From Candidatus Eiseniibacteriota bacterium (GTDB lineage: Bacteria; JAFGKV01): a stretch of 54,052 bases of DNA. Shown here piece by piece: positions 10,601-18,385 of the stretch. Both the position numbers and the translations under genes were made by a program. The notes under the pieces are model-generated. The model was given only the letters and a program-made list of their open reading frames with translations. It searched no databases and was not told the origin of the DNA. The stretch is from the NCBI GenBank assembly GCA_025453925.1, contig JALOPK010000003.1, positions 1 to 54,052 of the forward strand, written 5' to 3'. The number at the start of each line of letters is the position of its first letter. Positions within the stretch are counted from its first letter, which is position 1.

Positions 10601-10877
10601 TGATCAGCGCGGGCTGGACAAGGACACCGTGGACCGGCAGCGACGCGTGCTCTCCCGGCTTCTCGATGCCCAGCGATCGGTGCGGCGGCAGGGACTTGCC
10701 CGTCGCAGGATGTCCGAACCGGCCCGAACCCAGACGACCGTGCCGGGAGAAGCTCCGCCCCCGGGGGTCTCCATGCCCGTACCTGCGCCGCCGCCACGGC
10801 AGGACGATGCCTTTCCTCCCGCATACCGTGACGCGATCGAGGCATACTTCCGTGCGATTTCCCGCCCGCTTCCGTAG
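7659..10877 (+). CDS. DUF4175-family large membrane/coiled-coil protein
   Basis: A 1072-residue protein with two N-terminal membrane segments (about 29-48 and 58-72) and another near 150-165. A beta-rich periplasmic region (about 190-510) follows, including FPPYTGLD and SAHDDFGL stretches typical of DUF4175. From about 515 to 1000 it is a very long Glu/Ala/Gln-rich helical region that looks like extended coiled coil. The C-terminus is Pro-rich and ends AYFRAISRPLP. It lies 42 bases after the DUF4159 gene, the usual partnership. The function is unknown; a cell-envelope scaffold is my inference. No clear Shine-Dalgarno is present, so the start could be ATG 7668. Confidence 0.85.
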   Translation: MAAMPPSLLLGRLARLERARWRRAVLRGIVSGAGWLLVVTSVLSSAAGLHQIPAELRWVLLTAGGLALVRALRGGAELAGHSPERTAAVLEALAPSLERRIRPAVDLARRLVPGTSMELTELAQEQALERLDGIDPSRLLGTCAPLPWRPLALGTLLTLFATGASGGCPMPWARACLPWHDPPAPLPRLLTVAPGDTSVVAGSPVTVRCLVAWLRDEGAVVETRRPGEMDARLPLEPSGTPGPRTTLTATLRFPKGGYQYRVSAGPEVSPWFAVDQYHPLEITDARLTYHFPPYTGLDSMRLVGIPREIRGLRGTRVVLVLQGNNPLTECVCRLWCEPPCTMRVDERTADGEFTIERGAAAAFAVRDRMGQHASMGPVPVYMTADESPTIDALIPGCDTLLSRDVNALVGASAHDDFGLSLVAVRYTMGEREDTLVLAKGRMGTVGSWVRTWDLSPLGLLPEDIVSYRFEVTDNDAVSGPKRTASRWFRLRFPGLDEIMASIGQEQTSVIDSLEALSGEGNDLREELRSIAAELSGADAADWGTREDLKALAAEQRALGERLARAAEDLARIERMAEEEELFTAELLDRVATVQELLRTLRLPELDRALDELQHAVDTVNPRELEQALSRLADHQERILEGLDRAIQMLKRLEAAQRLSSLARTAERIEGEQENLVEAPKTGEQAGYEARLGEDLARLQEAMGDLTKDMRSVSTVVADSLAAASQRVQASGAQEAMEQAAGAMRSGSPDAPDLQAKALAGAQRLAADLQAAESSMGGQDLAQLMENLAAAERTVADLAYEQQQLAARPGDAAADHPRQVGVAEALRILREQTEETLAKGLGPAAADVLGTMARAQNELDRAAAQGSRGLKDRASALRALNTVSGSLSALRQNLQAMSCSDNSGMEELFGLSQAQGQLNQSCQSLLPRAGGLSREMLASLAARQQLIRDQLSRIGQGRQGDGSVTGDLGGIGREMEDLVSRLDQRGLDKDTVDRQRRVLSRLLDAQRSVRRQGLARRRMSEPARTQTTVPGEAPPPGVSMPVPAPPPRQDDAFPPAYRDAIEAYFRAISRPLP

Positions 10878-12078
10878 CCTCGTCGCGGGGGTGTTCGCGG
10901 CGTGCAGCGCCGCGCTGGCAGACGATCCACCCGGTGCGGCACTGCCCGACCCGGTCGCGATCGGCGTCGTCCGGCAGTCGCTCACCACCGCGCTCCAGCA
11001 TGACGACGTCGAAGCCGCCGCGGCGGCTGTGCTGGCCCTCCTGCGGCGAGGCATGGAGCCTGCCAACGTGGCGATGACCACCCTCTCGAGCCTCTCGCCG
11101 AGGGTCTCTGATACCCTTCGAGAGACCTTGATCGACTCCCGTGCGTCCGGCGTCGCCGAGGTCGTCATGCTACTCGCCGCGGGGAGTGGCGACTGGTCCG
11201 CGGTCGACTCGCTGTCCCGGTCCTTCTCCGGCCGGCCGGTGAGCGTGGCAACCCTCCAGACCGTGGCGGGCCAGGCAGAGGAGGCGGGGCAGTTCCCGGT
11301 TGCCGCGTGGGCATACTCCCGGCTGAGGGGAGTCGGACAGATGTGGGCAGAGCACGCCACGCTTCCTTTGGTGGAGGCGCTGATCGCGTCCGGGCGACGG
11401 GATGAGGCTGCCGTCCTTCTCGACAGCCTCATGGGCGGCGAAACGCCGCCGAACTTCCGAACTCGCGCCGCGGTGCTGCGCGCTAGAATCCTCCTCATGC
11501 AGGGAGACGAAACGAGGGCGCTCGATTGGCTGGACCGGGTACCGAGGAACGCGCCGGAACGCGCCGAGGCGGAGCTCTGGGCTGCTCTCATCCGTTTCAG
11601 CCACCATGGAAACGACTCGTTGGCACGAATCCTGGAGGCCGCGGCGCGCCTCCTGCCTGGATCACCGGCCGCCGCGGCCGCGTACGGCGCCGCGCAGCTC
11701 ACCGCTTGCTTTCCCTCCGACATCCGGCTTCGGCAGAAGGCCCTCCATAGCCTGCAGCTCGAACTCAGGGAGCAGTACGAGGCAGCCGCAGACGGCTACC
11801 GGGAGGTTCGCAAAGCGTCCCGGGAGACGGCCGCGGTCCGGTGGGGAATCAGAGAGGCTCGTTGCTGGGAACGCGCGGGGAGAATCGCCTCCGCGCTGGA
11901 AACCTGGGCCAGCCTTGACAGCTCGGGAGATGACGGCGCTGTCGTGCTGATCGGTACCGGTGACTGCCTGGCGACGATCGGCATGCCCGACAGCGCGCGA
12001 GCGTGCTACATGGCGGTCCTTGACCGGTTCCCCGAGAGCGCCCATGCAGGCCAGGCTCGCAGCCGGCTCCTCCAGTGA
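10852..12078 (+). CDS. Exported tetratricopeptide-repeat protein
   Basis: I placed the start at GTG 10852, giving 408 residues that begin with a signal peptide (MRFPARFRSL to ACSAALA). GAGG lies about 9 bases upstream. ATG 10807 in the same frame would add 15 residues. The rest is alpha-helical, Ala/Leu/Arg-rich TPR-like repeats, with the clearest at the end (ARACYMAVLDRFPESAHAGQARSRLL). It overlaps the end of the DUF4175 gene by 26 bases, and its own stop overlaps the next start (GTGA). It is probably a periplasmic adaptor working with the DUF4159/DUF4175 proteins; this is inference from position. Confidence 0.8.
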   Translation: MRFPARFRSLVAGVFAACSAALADDPPGAALPDPVAIGVVRQSLTTALQHDDVEAAAAAVLALLRRGMEPANVAMTTLSSLSPRVSDTLRETLIDSRASGVAEVVMLLAAGSGDWSAVDSLSRSFSGRPVSVATLQTVAGQAEEAGQFPVAAWAYSRLRGVGQMWAEHATLPLVEALIASGRRDEAAVLLDSLMGGETPPNFRTRAAVLRARILLMQGDETRALDWLDRVPRNAPERAEAELWAALIRFSHHGNDSLARILEAAARLLPGSPAAAAAYGAAQLTACFPSDIRLRQKALHSLQLELREQYEAAADGYREVRKASRETAAVRWGIREARCWERAGRIASALETWASLDSSGDDGAVVLIGTGDCLATIGMPDSARACYMAVLDRFPESAHAGQARSRLLQ

Positions 12079-12908
12079 CCACGCCGATCATCATCTCCGC
12101 CTCACGCCGAACCGATATGCCGCGGTTTCACCTGGACGTCCTGACCGACGGCCTCCGGCGGCGGCGGTTCGCCTGGCATCACCCGTTCAATGGCCGGCTC
12201 ATGGAGCTGGCGTTGCCGGTCGAGCAGAAAGCTGTGCTGGTGCTCTGGTCAAAGGACTTCGACCGGTTTCTCGAGAACCGCTCGGCGTTCGAGGGCTGGC
12301 CGCTCTTCTTCCATTTCACCATCAACACTCCCCTCACCCTCCTGGAGCCCGACCTGCCGCCCCTGCGCCAGCGCTTGTGCCAACTGGAGCAGCTTGCCTC
12401 TCTCTACAGTCCGGAGGCGGTTCGCTGGCGGTTCGATCCCATTGTGTGCTGGGAGTCGGGGGGCCAGGCCCACGACAACCTCCGCGGGCTCGAGGCGATC
12501 GCACCTGATGTCGCCGCGGCGGGCGTCAAGGATGTCACCGTCTCCTTCATGGATCACTACCGGAAGATCGACAGGAGGTTGGCCGACCGGCCGTTGACGT
12601 TCCGCACTCCGTCCCCCCAGGAACAGGTGGAGCTGTTCGCCCCGTGGGCGGCTGTGCTCACTGAACTCAAGTTCACCGTTCACACGTGTTGCGAGCCCGT
12701 CCTGGCTTCGGGAATCCAGGGGGTGCGGCCGGGCAGGTGCATCGATGCGGACCTGCTGTCGCGCCTCACGGGGATGGTTGTGGAGGCGAAGGATGACCTG
12801 GGGCAACGCAGGGATCACGGCTGTCTCTGCCATCGCAGCATCGACATCGGGTGCTACGCCCATCACCGCTGTCGCGGCCAATGCCTGTACTGCTACGCGA
12901 GGCCGTGA
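12075..12908 (+). CDS. DUF1848 family protein with Cys-rich C-terminus
   Basis: A 277-residue DUF1848 protein. The family start SASRRTDMPRF, the VLWSKDF and RFDPIV blocks, and the C-terminal cysteine cluster (GCLCHRSIDIGCY then CRGQCLYCYA) are all present. DUF1848 proteins are suspected radical-SAM or iron-sulfur relatives because of the CxxCYA tail, but no reaction is established. The GTG start overlaps the upstream TGA, so it is the last gene of the coupled series that begins with the C25 peptidase. Its link to that series may be transcriptional only. Confidence 0.88.
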   Translation: MTTPIIISASRRTDMPRFHLDVLTDGLRRRRFAWHHPFNGRLMELALPVEQKAVLVLWSKDFDRFLENRSAFEGWPLFFHFTINTPLTLLEPDLPPLRQRLCQLEQLASLYSPEAVRWRFDPIVCWESGGQAHDNLRGLEAIAPDVAAAGVKDVTVSFMDHYRKIDRRLADRPLTFRTPSPQEQVELFAPWAAVLTELKFTVHTCCEPVLASGIQGVRPGRCIDADLLSRLTGMVVEAKDDLGQRRDHGCLCHRSIDIGCYAHHRCRGQCLYCYARP

Positions 12909-13110
12909 ATGGCCACCGCTTCGCCGGTGATTCCGAGGATCTCGCGGTCGGGAGTCGGCGGGCGGGTACCCGCGTCACTCTTGTGCCGCAACGGCTGACA
13001 GCTCGTTCCGCGACCCGGAGGGGGCGTGGTGTGTCTGTCGCTGGGCGTGAACTGTCGGCCTCACTCCGGACTCAGGCAGCATCGTCGTGCATCAAGGAGA
13101 GTCTCCCTTC

Positions 13111-13671
13111 ATGATGGACAGCCTGACCATTCTGCTCACCGCAGTCGGCCTGGCGATGGATGCCTTTGCGGTTTCGCTCTCCAGCGGGCTCACCCTGAGA
13201 TGCCCGAACTGCCGCAACGCCTCACGAATCGCAGGGGCGTTCGGATGCTTCCAGGCGGTGATGCCGGTGATCGGCTGGTACATCGGTCGGGGCTTCAAAC
13301 CCTTGATTGAGGGCGTGGATCACTGGGTGGCGTTCGGACTCCTCGGACTGGTGGGGATCAAGATGATAGTGGACGCCCTCCACCCGGAGCACGAGCGGTA
13401 TGCTCGCGATCCTCTCGATACCCGTGTTCTGTTGGTGCTCGCGTTGGCAACCAGTATCGATGCTCTGGCTGTTGGTCTGAGCTTCGCCATGCTGGACGGC
13501 TCCATAGTCCTGCCCGTGATCATCATCGGGGCGGTCACTTTCGGGATGTCATTTGCGGGGGTGATGGCGGGCGGCAGATTCGGGCATCTGCTGGGCAGAA
13601 GGGCCGAAGTCGTCGGAGGCCTGATCCTCATCGGCATTGGGACGAGGATCCTCGTCGAGCATCTGCGATAG
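13111..13671 (+). CDS. mntP: Manganese efflux pump MntP
   Basis: A 186-residue inner-membrane protein with six predicted helices. The paired family motifs are in helices 1 and 4: GLAMDAFAVSLSSG and ATSIDALAVGLSF, whose Asp residues are needed for Mn(II) export in E. coli MntP. A polar loop (HPEHERYARDPLD) joins the halves. The frame opens at GTG 13087, but ATG 13111 or 13114 matches the family start; AAGGAG is 11 bases upstream of 13111, somewhat far. I looked for a yybP-ykoY manganese riboswitch in the 200-base leader and did not see a convincing one. Confidence 0.93.
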   Translation: MMDSLTILLTAVGLAMDAFAVSLSSGLTLRCPNCRNASRIAGAFGCFQAVMPVIGWYIGRGFKPLIEGVDHWVAFGLLGLVGIKMIVDALHPEHERYARDPLDTRVLLVLALATSIDALAVGLSFAMLDGSIVLPVIIIGAVTFGMSFAGVMAGGRFGHLLGRRAEVVGGLILIGIGTRILVEHLR

Positions 13672-13716
13672 ACCTTATCGGGATCTCCGTGAGCGCGGCA
13701 GAGTGGCGGCGGGCAG

Positions 13717-13746
13717 CCGGGGGCCGGGCACGGCGCCCGGCCCCGG
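13717..13746. terminator. GC-rich hairpin between convergent genes
   Basis: CCGGGGGCCGGGC (13717-13729) pairs with GCCCGGCCCCGG (13735-13746), with one bulged G and a 5-base loop. It lies between the ends of mntP and the facing GyrI-like gene, so it could terminate both. There is no T-run. Confidence 0.5.
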
Positions 13747-13753
13747 CGTGACG

Positions 13754-14320
13754 TCAGGGCGTGCTGCCCGTCGGGGCGGGGGCCGTCACCGGCAGGCGAA
13801 GCTCGGTCTGGGGACCGTCGCCTCCAAGCCATATCTCCATGGGAGGTCCGGCGGGGGTATAGCCGCGGGACATGACCCACATATAGACTCCCGGCCATGC
13901 GTTGCCTGCGTTTTCGTATGGACCCGTGAAGATCGTGTATGCCACCTCACCGGTGGGGAACACTTTCGACTCGAACGGCGGGGTAGGAGCCACCCCCGAG
14001 GCAACTTCCATGCCGACCTCCCAGAGCAAATCCGCCTCCGCGGCCTCCATCGGGTTATTGAAATAGCGGCCGAAGGGCGGGCCCAGCGGAGCGACCTTGA
14101 GCGTGTCCGGCAGGTAGCTCATGAGCCGGGCGATCGCCTCCTCATGCTGTGCATAGGAACCCTTCATCGGGAGCACCACGACACACAGCGAGTCGACCTG
14201 TTTTATCATGATCTCCGGAGACGGTGCGACCGGTTGTTCCGGCGCCGGGGAACTTACCGGCTCCTCGGCAAACAGCACGACGGGCGTGAGGACGAGTAGG
14301 ACCGCGGCAAGCTTGCGCAT
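13754..14320 (-). CDS. Exported GyrI-like (effector-binding domain) protein
   Basis: A 188-residue protein with a clean signal peptide (MRKLAAVLLVLTPVVLFAEE) followed by a GyrI/AraC effector-binding fold. Visible blocks are VVVLPMKGSYAQHEEAIARL, GPPFGRYFNNP and the late FPTGEVAYTIFTGPYEN with an aromatic-rich end (AWPGVYMWVMSRGY). This domain normally binds small molecules in cytoplasmic regulators; here no DNA-binding part exists and the protein is exported. ATG 14320 is preceded by AGGAGG with a spacer of about 7 bases. The ligand is unknown. Confidence 0.75.
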   Translation of the reverse strand: MRKLAAVLLVLTPVVLFAEEPVSSPAPEQPVAPSPEIMIKQVDSLCVVVLPMKGSYAQHEEAIARLMSYLPDTLKVAPLGPPFGRYFNNPMEAAEADLLWEVGMEVASGVAPTPPFESKVFPTGEVAYTIFTGPYENAGNAWPGVYMWVMSRGYTPAGPPMEIWLGGDGPQTELRLPVTAPAPTGSTP

Positions 14321-15174
14321 GCCTGAACCTCCTGGCAAGGGTCGAGCACGTTTCGCCACGAGAAACCCGTGGACACGAATCAAGGTTGGCGGAGGACGCC
14401 GAACATGTCAAGATACGGACACACGGCACCGGAGCCTCGACGATCGGAGCGGAAACCGGAGACCATTGGAGGGATGTGCCGTTCGCGGTGGGAGAACCCT
14501 GAGCTGCTGCGCGTCCCCTCGCCTTCCCCTGGAGACGGGAGTCCCGCGCTCGCAGTACTCTGGAATGATGATCGGGCAACACGTCCGGAATCGGATCGAT
14601 TGCCCGTCAGGTCCATCACGATGCGTGGCGCATGCGCCGCGCACGTGATGCCCGCGATTCCGGTGGACGGCCCGGCGCGGAGGAGCAGGGGGACTCGCTT
14701 GTCTGGGTGCGCGCGGTTGTGAACCCCGCGCGGTACCGGCCTGGCCGCTTGCCGGAAATGTCGGCTTCGGTCTTGCGCCGCCGGGGAGTATGCCCCAACC
14801 TGTCATGGTTTGCGACGACGGCAGGTCTGCCGGCGCCGCGCAACGGAGTTCGTTACTGCTTGACGTCCGAAGGTGAATCGAGTTCCTCATGCCGATTCTC
14901 CCGTCGATCATGAGCCCCGTGGCTGTCGGGTCGGATGCCCGGTGCGGTGCATGCACGATAGCACCGAGAGCGCCTACCTACCGTGGATGTCCTGACAGTG
15001 CGGTCGTCATGGCGGAGAGGAGTCGGTGAACTATGACATCGCGGCCGCCTGACCCTCGCGCGCGAGCCGGAGCCGCGCGGCCTCCTTCCATCAATGGGCT
15101 GGGCCATGTGTCCGGCGCCTCCTGTTCCCACTTCGGTGGGGAGGGGCCGGCGCGGTCAAGCTGAGGTGACCTGA
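14321..15174. other. Long intergenic stretch, no gene or CRISPR array seen
   Basis: These 854 bases lie between the GyrI-like gene and the Cmr1-like gene. Open frames here are Arg/Pro/Ser-rich, mutually overlapping and show no family resemblance. I looked for regularly spaced direct repeats, because of the RAMP gene downstream, and found none. A small inverted repeat (CACGTTTC and GAAACCCGTG, about 14348-14370) sits upstream of the GyrI-like gene and may be part of its control region. Confidence 0.55.
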
Positions 15175-16293
15175 ATGTCTTTCAAGAGACGATCGAAAGG
15201 GCAGGGTTTGCATCATCGTCAGGGCTCTTCGAAGGGGGGCCATTCCTCCCGGAGAGGAGTAGCCACACGCAGGGAGGCGATTCTCGATCTCATGTTCGTC
15301 ACCCCGGCGTTTGTCACGGGCACGGGAGAACACGCTGCCCCCGTCGGGATTTCCACCATACGCGAGCTCCTGCGGTGGTGGTATCGCGCTCTGGTGGGTC
15401 ATGAGGCCGTTCTGGGGCTTGTGGACGTTGAGCAAGCGGAGGCAGGAGTTTTCGGAAGTCCCCGGCTCAAGATCCGTTCACCGTTGCAGATTCAGGTCGT
15501 CCCCGGGACCTCCTTCGGCGTGATTCCCGCAGGGTCGCCGGCTCCGAGTAGCGGAATCATCCTGGACACGACCCCCAAGCTGGACAGCATTCACTATCTG
15601 GGGAGCGGGCCGGTGGGCCCCGTGGCCCGTCGGGAGTGCGATGATCACGGCGTCGCAAATGAAGCGGCGTTCAACGATCCCGCGACCGGCAAGGCGAGAC
15701 GCGGACAGATCCTCCGGCAGCCGGCCATCGCCGCGGGCACCACGTTTACCATCCACCTGAGCTGGAATGACGGCGCCTTGGACGATCGCCAGCAGGAAGA
15801 CCTGATTCGTGCAGCCGCGTCCTTGGTCGCGCTGGGAGGAATCGGCTCCCGAAGCAAGAAGGGATTCGGAGCGTTGGCCGGTGCGATCGATGCGGCGGAG
15901 ATCCCCGAAGCTCGGTCGTGGTGGGAGTCGCAAACCTACGGGATCCTTCACGGTCCGACCCTCTCGGCAACGGCGGGTTTCCCCTCATTCCCATGCCTGG
16001 CGTATGGGATCATACGGCCGGATCCGGTCGTCTCGTCCACGTGGGAGCATGCGATGGGAAGGCTTGGCCAACTCTATCTGGCCATCCGACCGCGCGGGGC
16101 CGCGGCCTGGATCGGGGGCTCGGCCCACCCGAAGCGGGATGCGTCCGTGCTCTTTTCGGTCTTGTCCGAGGAGGAGGGCTTCCGGGGGGTGGCGACGCTG
16201 CTTCCCTACGTGCAGCCAGGCGAGGAGGGAGCCCGTGACCTCCGTGACTACGTGACGGCTTTCAAGGAGTTCTGCTGGCCAGAAGAGGGCTGA
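15175..16293 (+). CDS. Orphan Cmr1-like RAMP protein
   Basis: A 372-residue protein with hallmarks of the CRISPR type III-B subunit Cmr1. These are LMFVTPAFVTGTGE (39-52) running into STIRELLRWWYRALVG (60-75), and the glycine-rich RAMP loop GGIGSRSKKGFGAL (221-234). A late HPKRDASVLF block corresponds to the RRASP-like segment of Cmr1. It starts with a very basic tail of about 35 residues. GAGGTGA lies 5 bases before the ATG. In Cmr complexes Cmr1 binds the guide RNA 3' region. Here there is no cas10, other RAMP, Cas1/Cas2 or array nearby, so a solo or repurposed RNA-binding role is possible. Assignment rests on motifs only. Confidence 0.72.
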   Translation: MSFKRRSKGQGLHHRQGSSKGGHSSRRGVATRREAILDLMFVTPAFVTGTGEHAAPVGISTIRELLRWWYRALVGHEAVLGLVDVEQAEAGVFGSPRLKIRSPLQIQVVPGTSFGVIPAGSPAPSSGIILDTTPKLDSIHYLGSGPVGPVARRECDDHGVANEAAFNDPATGKARRGQILRQPAIAAGTTFTIHLSWNDGALDDRQQEDLIRAAASLVALGGIGSRSKKGFGALAGAIDAAEIPEARSWWESQTYGILHGPTLSATAGFPSFPCLAYGIIRPDPVVSSTWEHAMGRLGQLYLAIRPRGAAAWIGGSAHPKRDASVLFSVLSEEEGFRGVATLLPYVQPGEEGARDLRDYVTAFKEFCWPEEG

Positions 16294-16569
16294 TTTTCGG
16301 GCATTCGGTGTGAGCCCATGCGGGGCTCCTGCGCGGCCGGGGCCGGAAGCAGACCTCCGGTGTTCTCCGTTGGGAGAGCACGCCGAAGAGGTGGTGCAGG
16401 GCCTGCCTGCATGAAGGCGGGGCAATCCAATGCCCCCACGCTCCGAAGAATGCGTCTCTGATCCGTGTCGGCCGGCTTCATGGCGCGGGCTTATCTGCGG
16501 TGATCGAGCACGCTCGCCACGCGGAGAATGGCCACAGGCGAGGCCCGGGCGGGCTCCGCGGAGCGAGGT

Positions 16570-17649
16570 TCAGCCCCCGGCTGCAGGCCGGGACGCGCGG
16601 GCATACCTTGCAAGGGCCTCGAGGCAGAGAGCGGTAGTCATCTCCTCTGACCCCCACCACACGCCGGCATCGCGAGCGACATAGAAGGCGGTGGCCGGCC
16701 ACGATCCATCGGGCCGCTGCCGGCGAATCAGAAACCGCACCGAGTTGTCCATGACGGAGTCCGGGCTGACATCGAAGTTGAGCATACTGCAGATACCGAA
16801 CGCGGTAGCCAGTTCATCCCCAAGAGACCCATCGTCGCGCTGGAGCGCCCTGGTGCGGGCCACGACCGTGTCCCTAGAGGCAGCCAGGCACGCGACGCCA
16901 TGCGCGCGGGCCCTGGAGAGGGCGTAGTAGAAGGCAGTGTCATGGAGATAGTACACCGTGGACGTGGCCTCGGCGCCGCGCCTGATGACGCCATTGAGAT
17001 ATTCACAGGCGGCTTTGGTGCGCGAGTTCGATCCGAGATAAAGCAGGACGTTGGCATTCACGACGCAGTCAACGTCGTTGGGTGTGCGTGATCCTGTCGG
17101 ACGGAGCCATGTCCTGAACCGTCCCCGGGCGTCCAGGTTGCGGTAGAAGACTTCGCTGTTGGCCGGAACGGGAACGTGATGTCTCACGAGGAGGAATGAG
17201 ATGCACGCGGTGTCGTCAAGATCGGGATCAATGCGCTTGTCGTTGAGAGAGGTCCAGTACCGCCAGGTTCCCCCACGGTCCATTTCGCCGACCAAGAAAC
17301 GGAGCGCGAGGGCGGTCATCGCTTCGATGCGGGGATCATCGATGTAACTGAGTGAGTAGACCACAAAACTGGTGACAAACGGGGAACTGTCGAAGTAGCG
17401 CATGCTCCGGAGCGTGATGTCTGTCGAGGCGTGGGTGCGGAACTCACCGTGCTTCAGCTGACTCCGGGTCAGAAACGCCACGCCCTTGTCGACGGCCGTA
17501 CTGAGATGCAGCGGCAAGACTGCGGAGACGCTGTCGGCCGCGAAGGCTCCGGCTCGTTCGCTATCAGGAGGCGATCCGAGCGATGTATCGGCAATCAGCG
17601 CAAAGCCCCCGAGGACGGCCCAGACGAGCCCATGGCGCCAGCCATCCAT
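16570..17649 (-). CDS. Exported squalene/terpene-cyclase-fold protein with DxDD motif
   Basis: A 359-residue protein with an alpha/alpha-barrel repeat pattern of the prenyltransferase/squalene-oxidase superfamily. QW-like repeats are visible (LQRDDGSLGDELATAFG and RRQRPDGSWPATAF). DLDD at 143-146, followed by TA, matches the proton-donating DxDD(TA) motif of class II terpene cyclases. It begins with a signal-peptide-like segment (about residues 1-25), whereas characterised cyclases are cytoplasmic or monotopic membrane enzymes of about 500-650 residues. GGAGGTGATC precedes ATG 17649. It could be a non-catalytic repeat protein or a reduced cyclase with one barrel; I cannot decide from sequence. 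Confidence 0.7.
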   Translation of the reverse strand: MDGWRHGLVWAVLGGFALIADTSLGSPPDSERAGAFAADSVSAVLPLHLSTAVDKGVAFLTRSQLKHGEFRTHASTDITLRSMRYFDSSPFVTSFVVYSLSYIDDPRIEAMTALALRFLVGEMDRGGTWRYWTSLNDKRIDPDLDDTACISFLLVRHHVPVPANSEVFYRNLDARGRFRTWLRPTGSRTPNDVDCVVNANVLLYLGSNSRTKAACEYLNGVIRRGAEATSTVYYLHDTAFYYALSRARAHGVACLAASRDTVVARTRALQRDDGSLGDELATAFGICSMLNFDVSPDSVMDNSVRFLIRRQRPDGSWPATAFYVARDAGVWWGSEEMTTALCLEALARYARASRPAAGG

Positions 17650-17765
17650 GATCACCTCCGCGTCGAAGTCGAACCGAACAGTAGAACCCCGGCAGGGGTG
17701 AACGGATCCTGCGAAGGGTTTTCGGCGACGCCGGCTGAAGACCTTGCGGGCGCGGTGGCTCGCAC

Positions 17766-17802
17766 GCGGAGAGGGTGCCGCCATACGCGGCACCCTCTCC
17801 GC
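17766..17802 (-). terminator. Perfect 15-bp hairpin
   Basis: GCGGAGAGGGTGCCG (17766-17780) and its exact complement (17788-17802) flank a 7-base loop. It lies just downstream of the minus-strand gene ending at 17822. There is no T-run, so this is a terminator-like stem, possibly also protecting mRNA ends. Confidence 0.55.
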
Positions 17803-17821
17803 ATGCCCGGCCGGTCTCTCG

Positions 17822-18385
17822 TCAGAATGCCTCTGCCAGTGGCTCCGGCACCCGGGGGTCTGATTCCGCCGGAGCCGGTGGAGCCACCGGTGCCAGAGCA
17901 CGGAGCGCAGGCTCGAAGACCTCGGCGCGGAGCTGGTCGAACTCCGGAGGCGTCGCCTGCAGCAGCATCACATAGGTCCCGCGATCTGTGGTCGCAAGGG
18001 CGACTTCGATGACCAGCCGGCCGCAACCCCAGACACTGGACTCTGCCCGGTACAGATCCCAGGCGCACCAGTCTGTGGTGCAGCACCCTGCCGGTTCCAG
18101 CTCGGCGCCATACGTAGGAACGGCCGCAATGGCTTCATCAGGAGTCAGGCCCTGGCCGCATCTCCGAAGGACGAATGTCGTGAGATCGCTCGTCCCCGGA
18201 GCCCGCCGGTAGACTCGAGGCGGGTACTCCGCCCACCCCTCGGGGCGAACGCCGGTCACGCCGAGTTCTTCATCGATCACTGGCGCGAGCCCGGAGTCGA
18301 ATGCCGAAGCCGGGCCAATCACAATCATCGTAAGGCCGATGAGAACGAGGCATCCGTATGTTGCGAGCGCCGATCTGCGTGTCAT
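17822..18385 (-). CDS. Exported hypothetical protein
   Basis: A 187-residue protein of no family I recognise. It begins with a signal peptide or anchor (about residues 5-28, LVLIGLTMIVIGPASAF). The mature part has a GWAEYPPRVYRR stretch, six Cys residues grouped in the middle (GCCTTDWCAW, VWGCG and one earlier) that could form disulfides, and a Pro/Ala-rich tail. ATG 18385 has GAGG about 9 bases upstream; the frame itself extends much further upstream but with no protein-like character. Confidence 0.65.
   Translation of the reverse strand: MTRRSALATYGCLVLIGLTMIVIGPASAFDSGLAPVIDEELGVTGVRPEGWAEYPPRVYRRAPGTSDLTTFVLRRCGQGLTPDEAIAAVPTYGAELEPAGCCTTDWCAWDLYRAESSVWGCGRLVIEVALATTDRGTYVMLLQATPPEFDQLRAEVFEPALRALAPVAPPAPAESDPRVPEPLAEAF

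Noticed and set aside
12909-13110. Possible yybP-ykoY manganese riboswitch ahead of mntP.
   Set aside because: I could not find the conserved core of the motif; only a general GC-rich leader is visible.
14321-15174. Possible CRISPR array beside the Cmr1-like gene.
   Set aside because: No regularly spaced direct repeats are present here or in 16294-16569.
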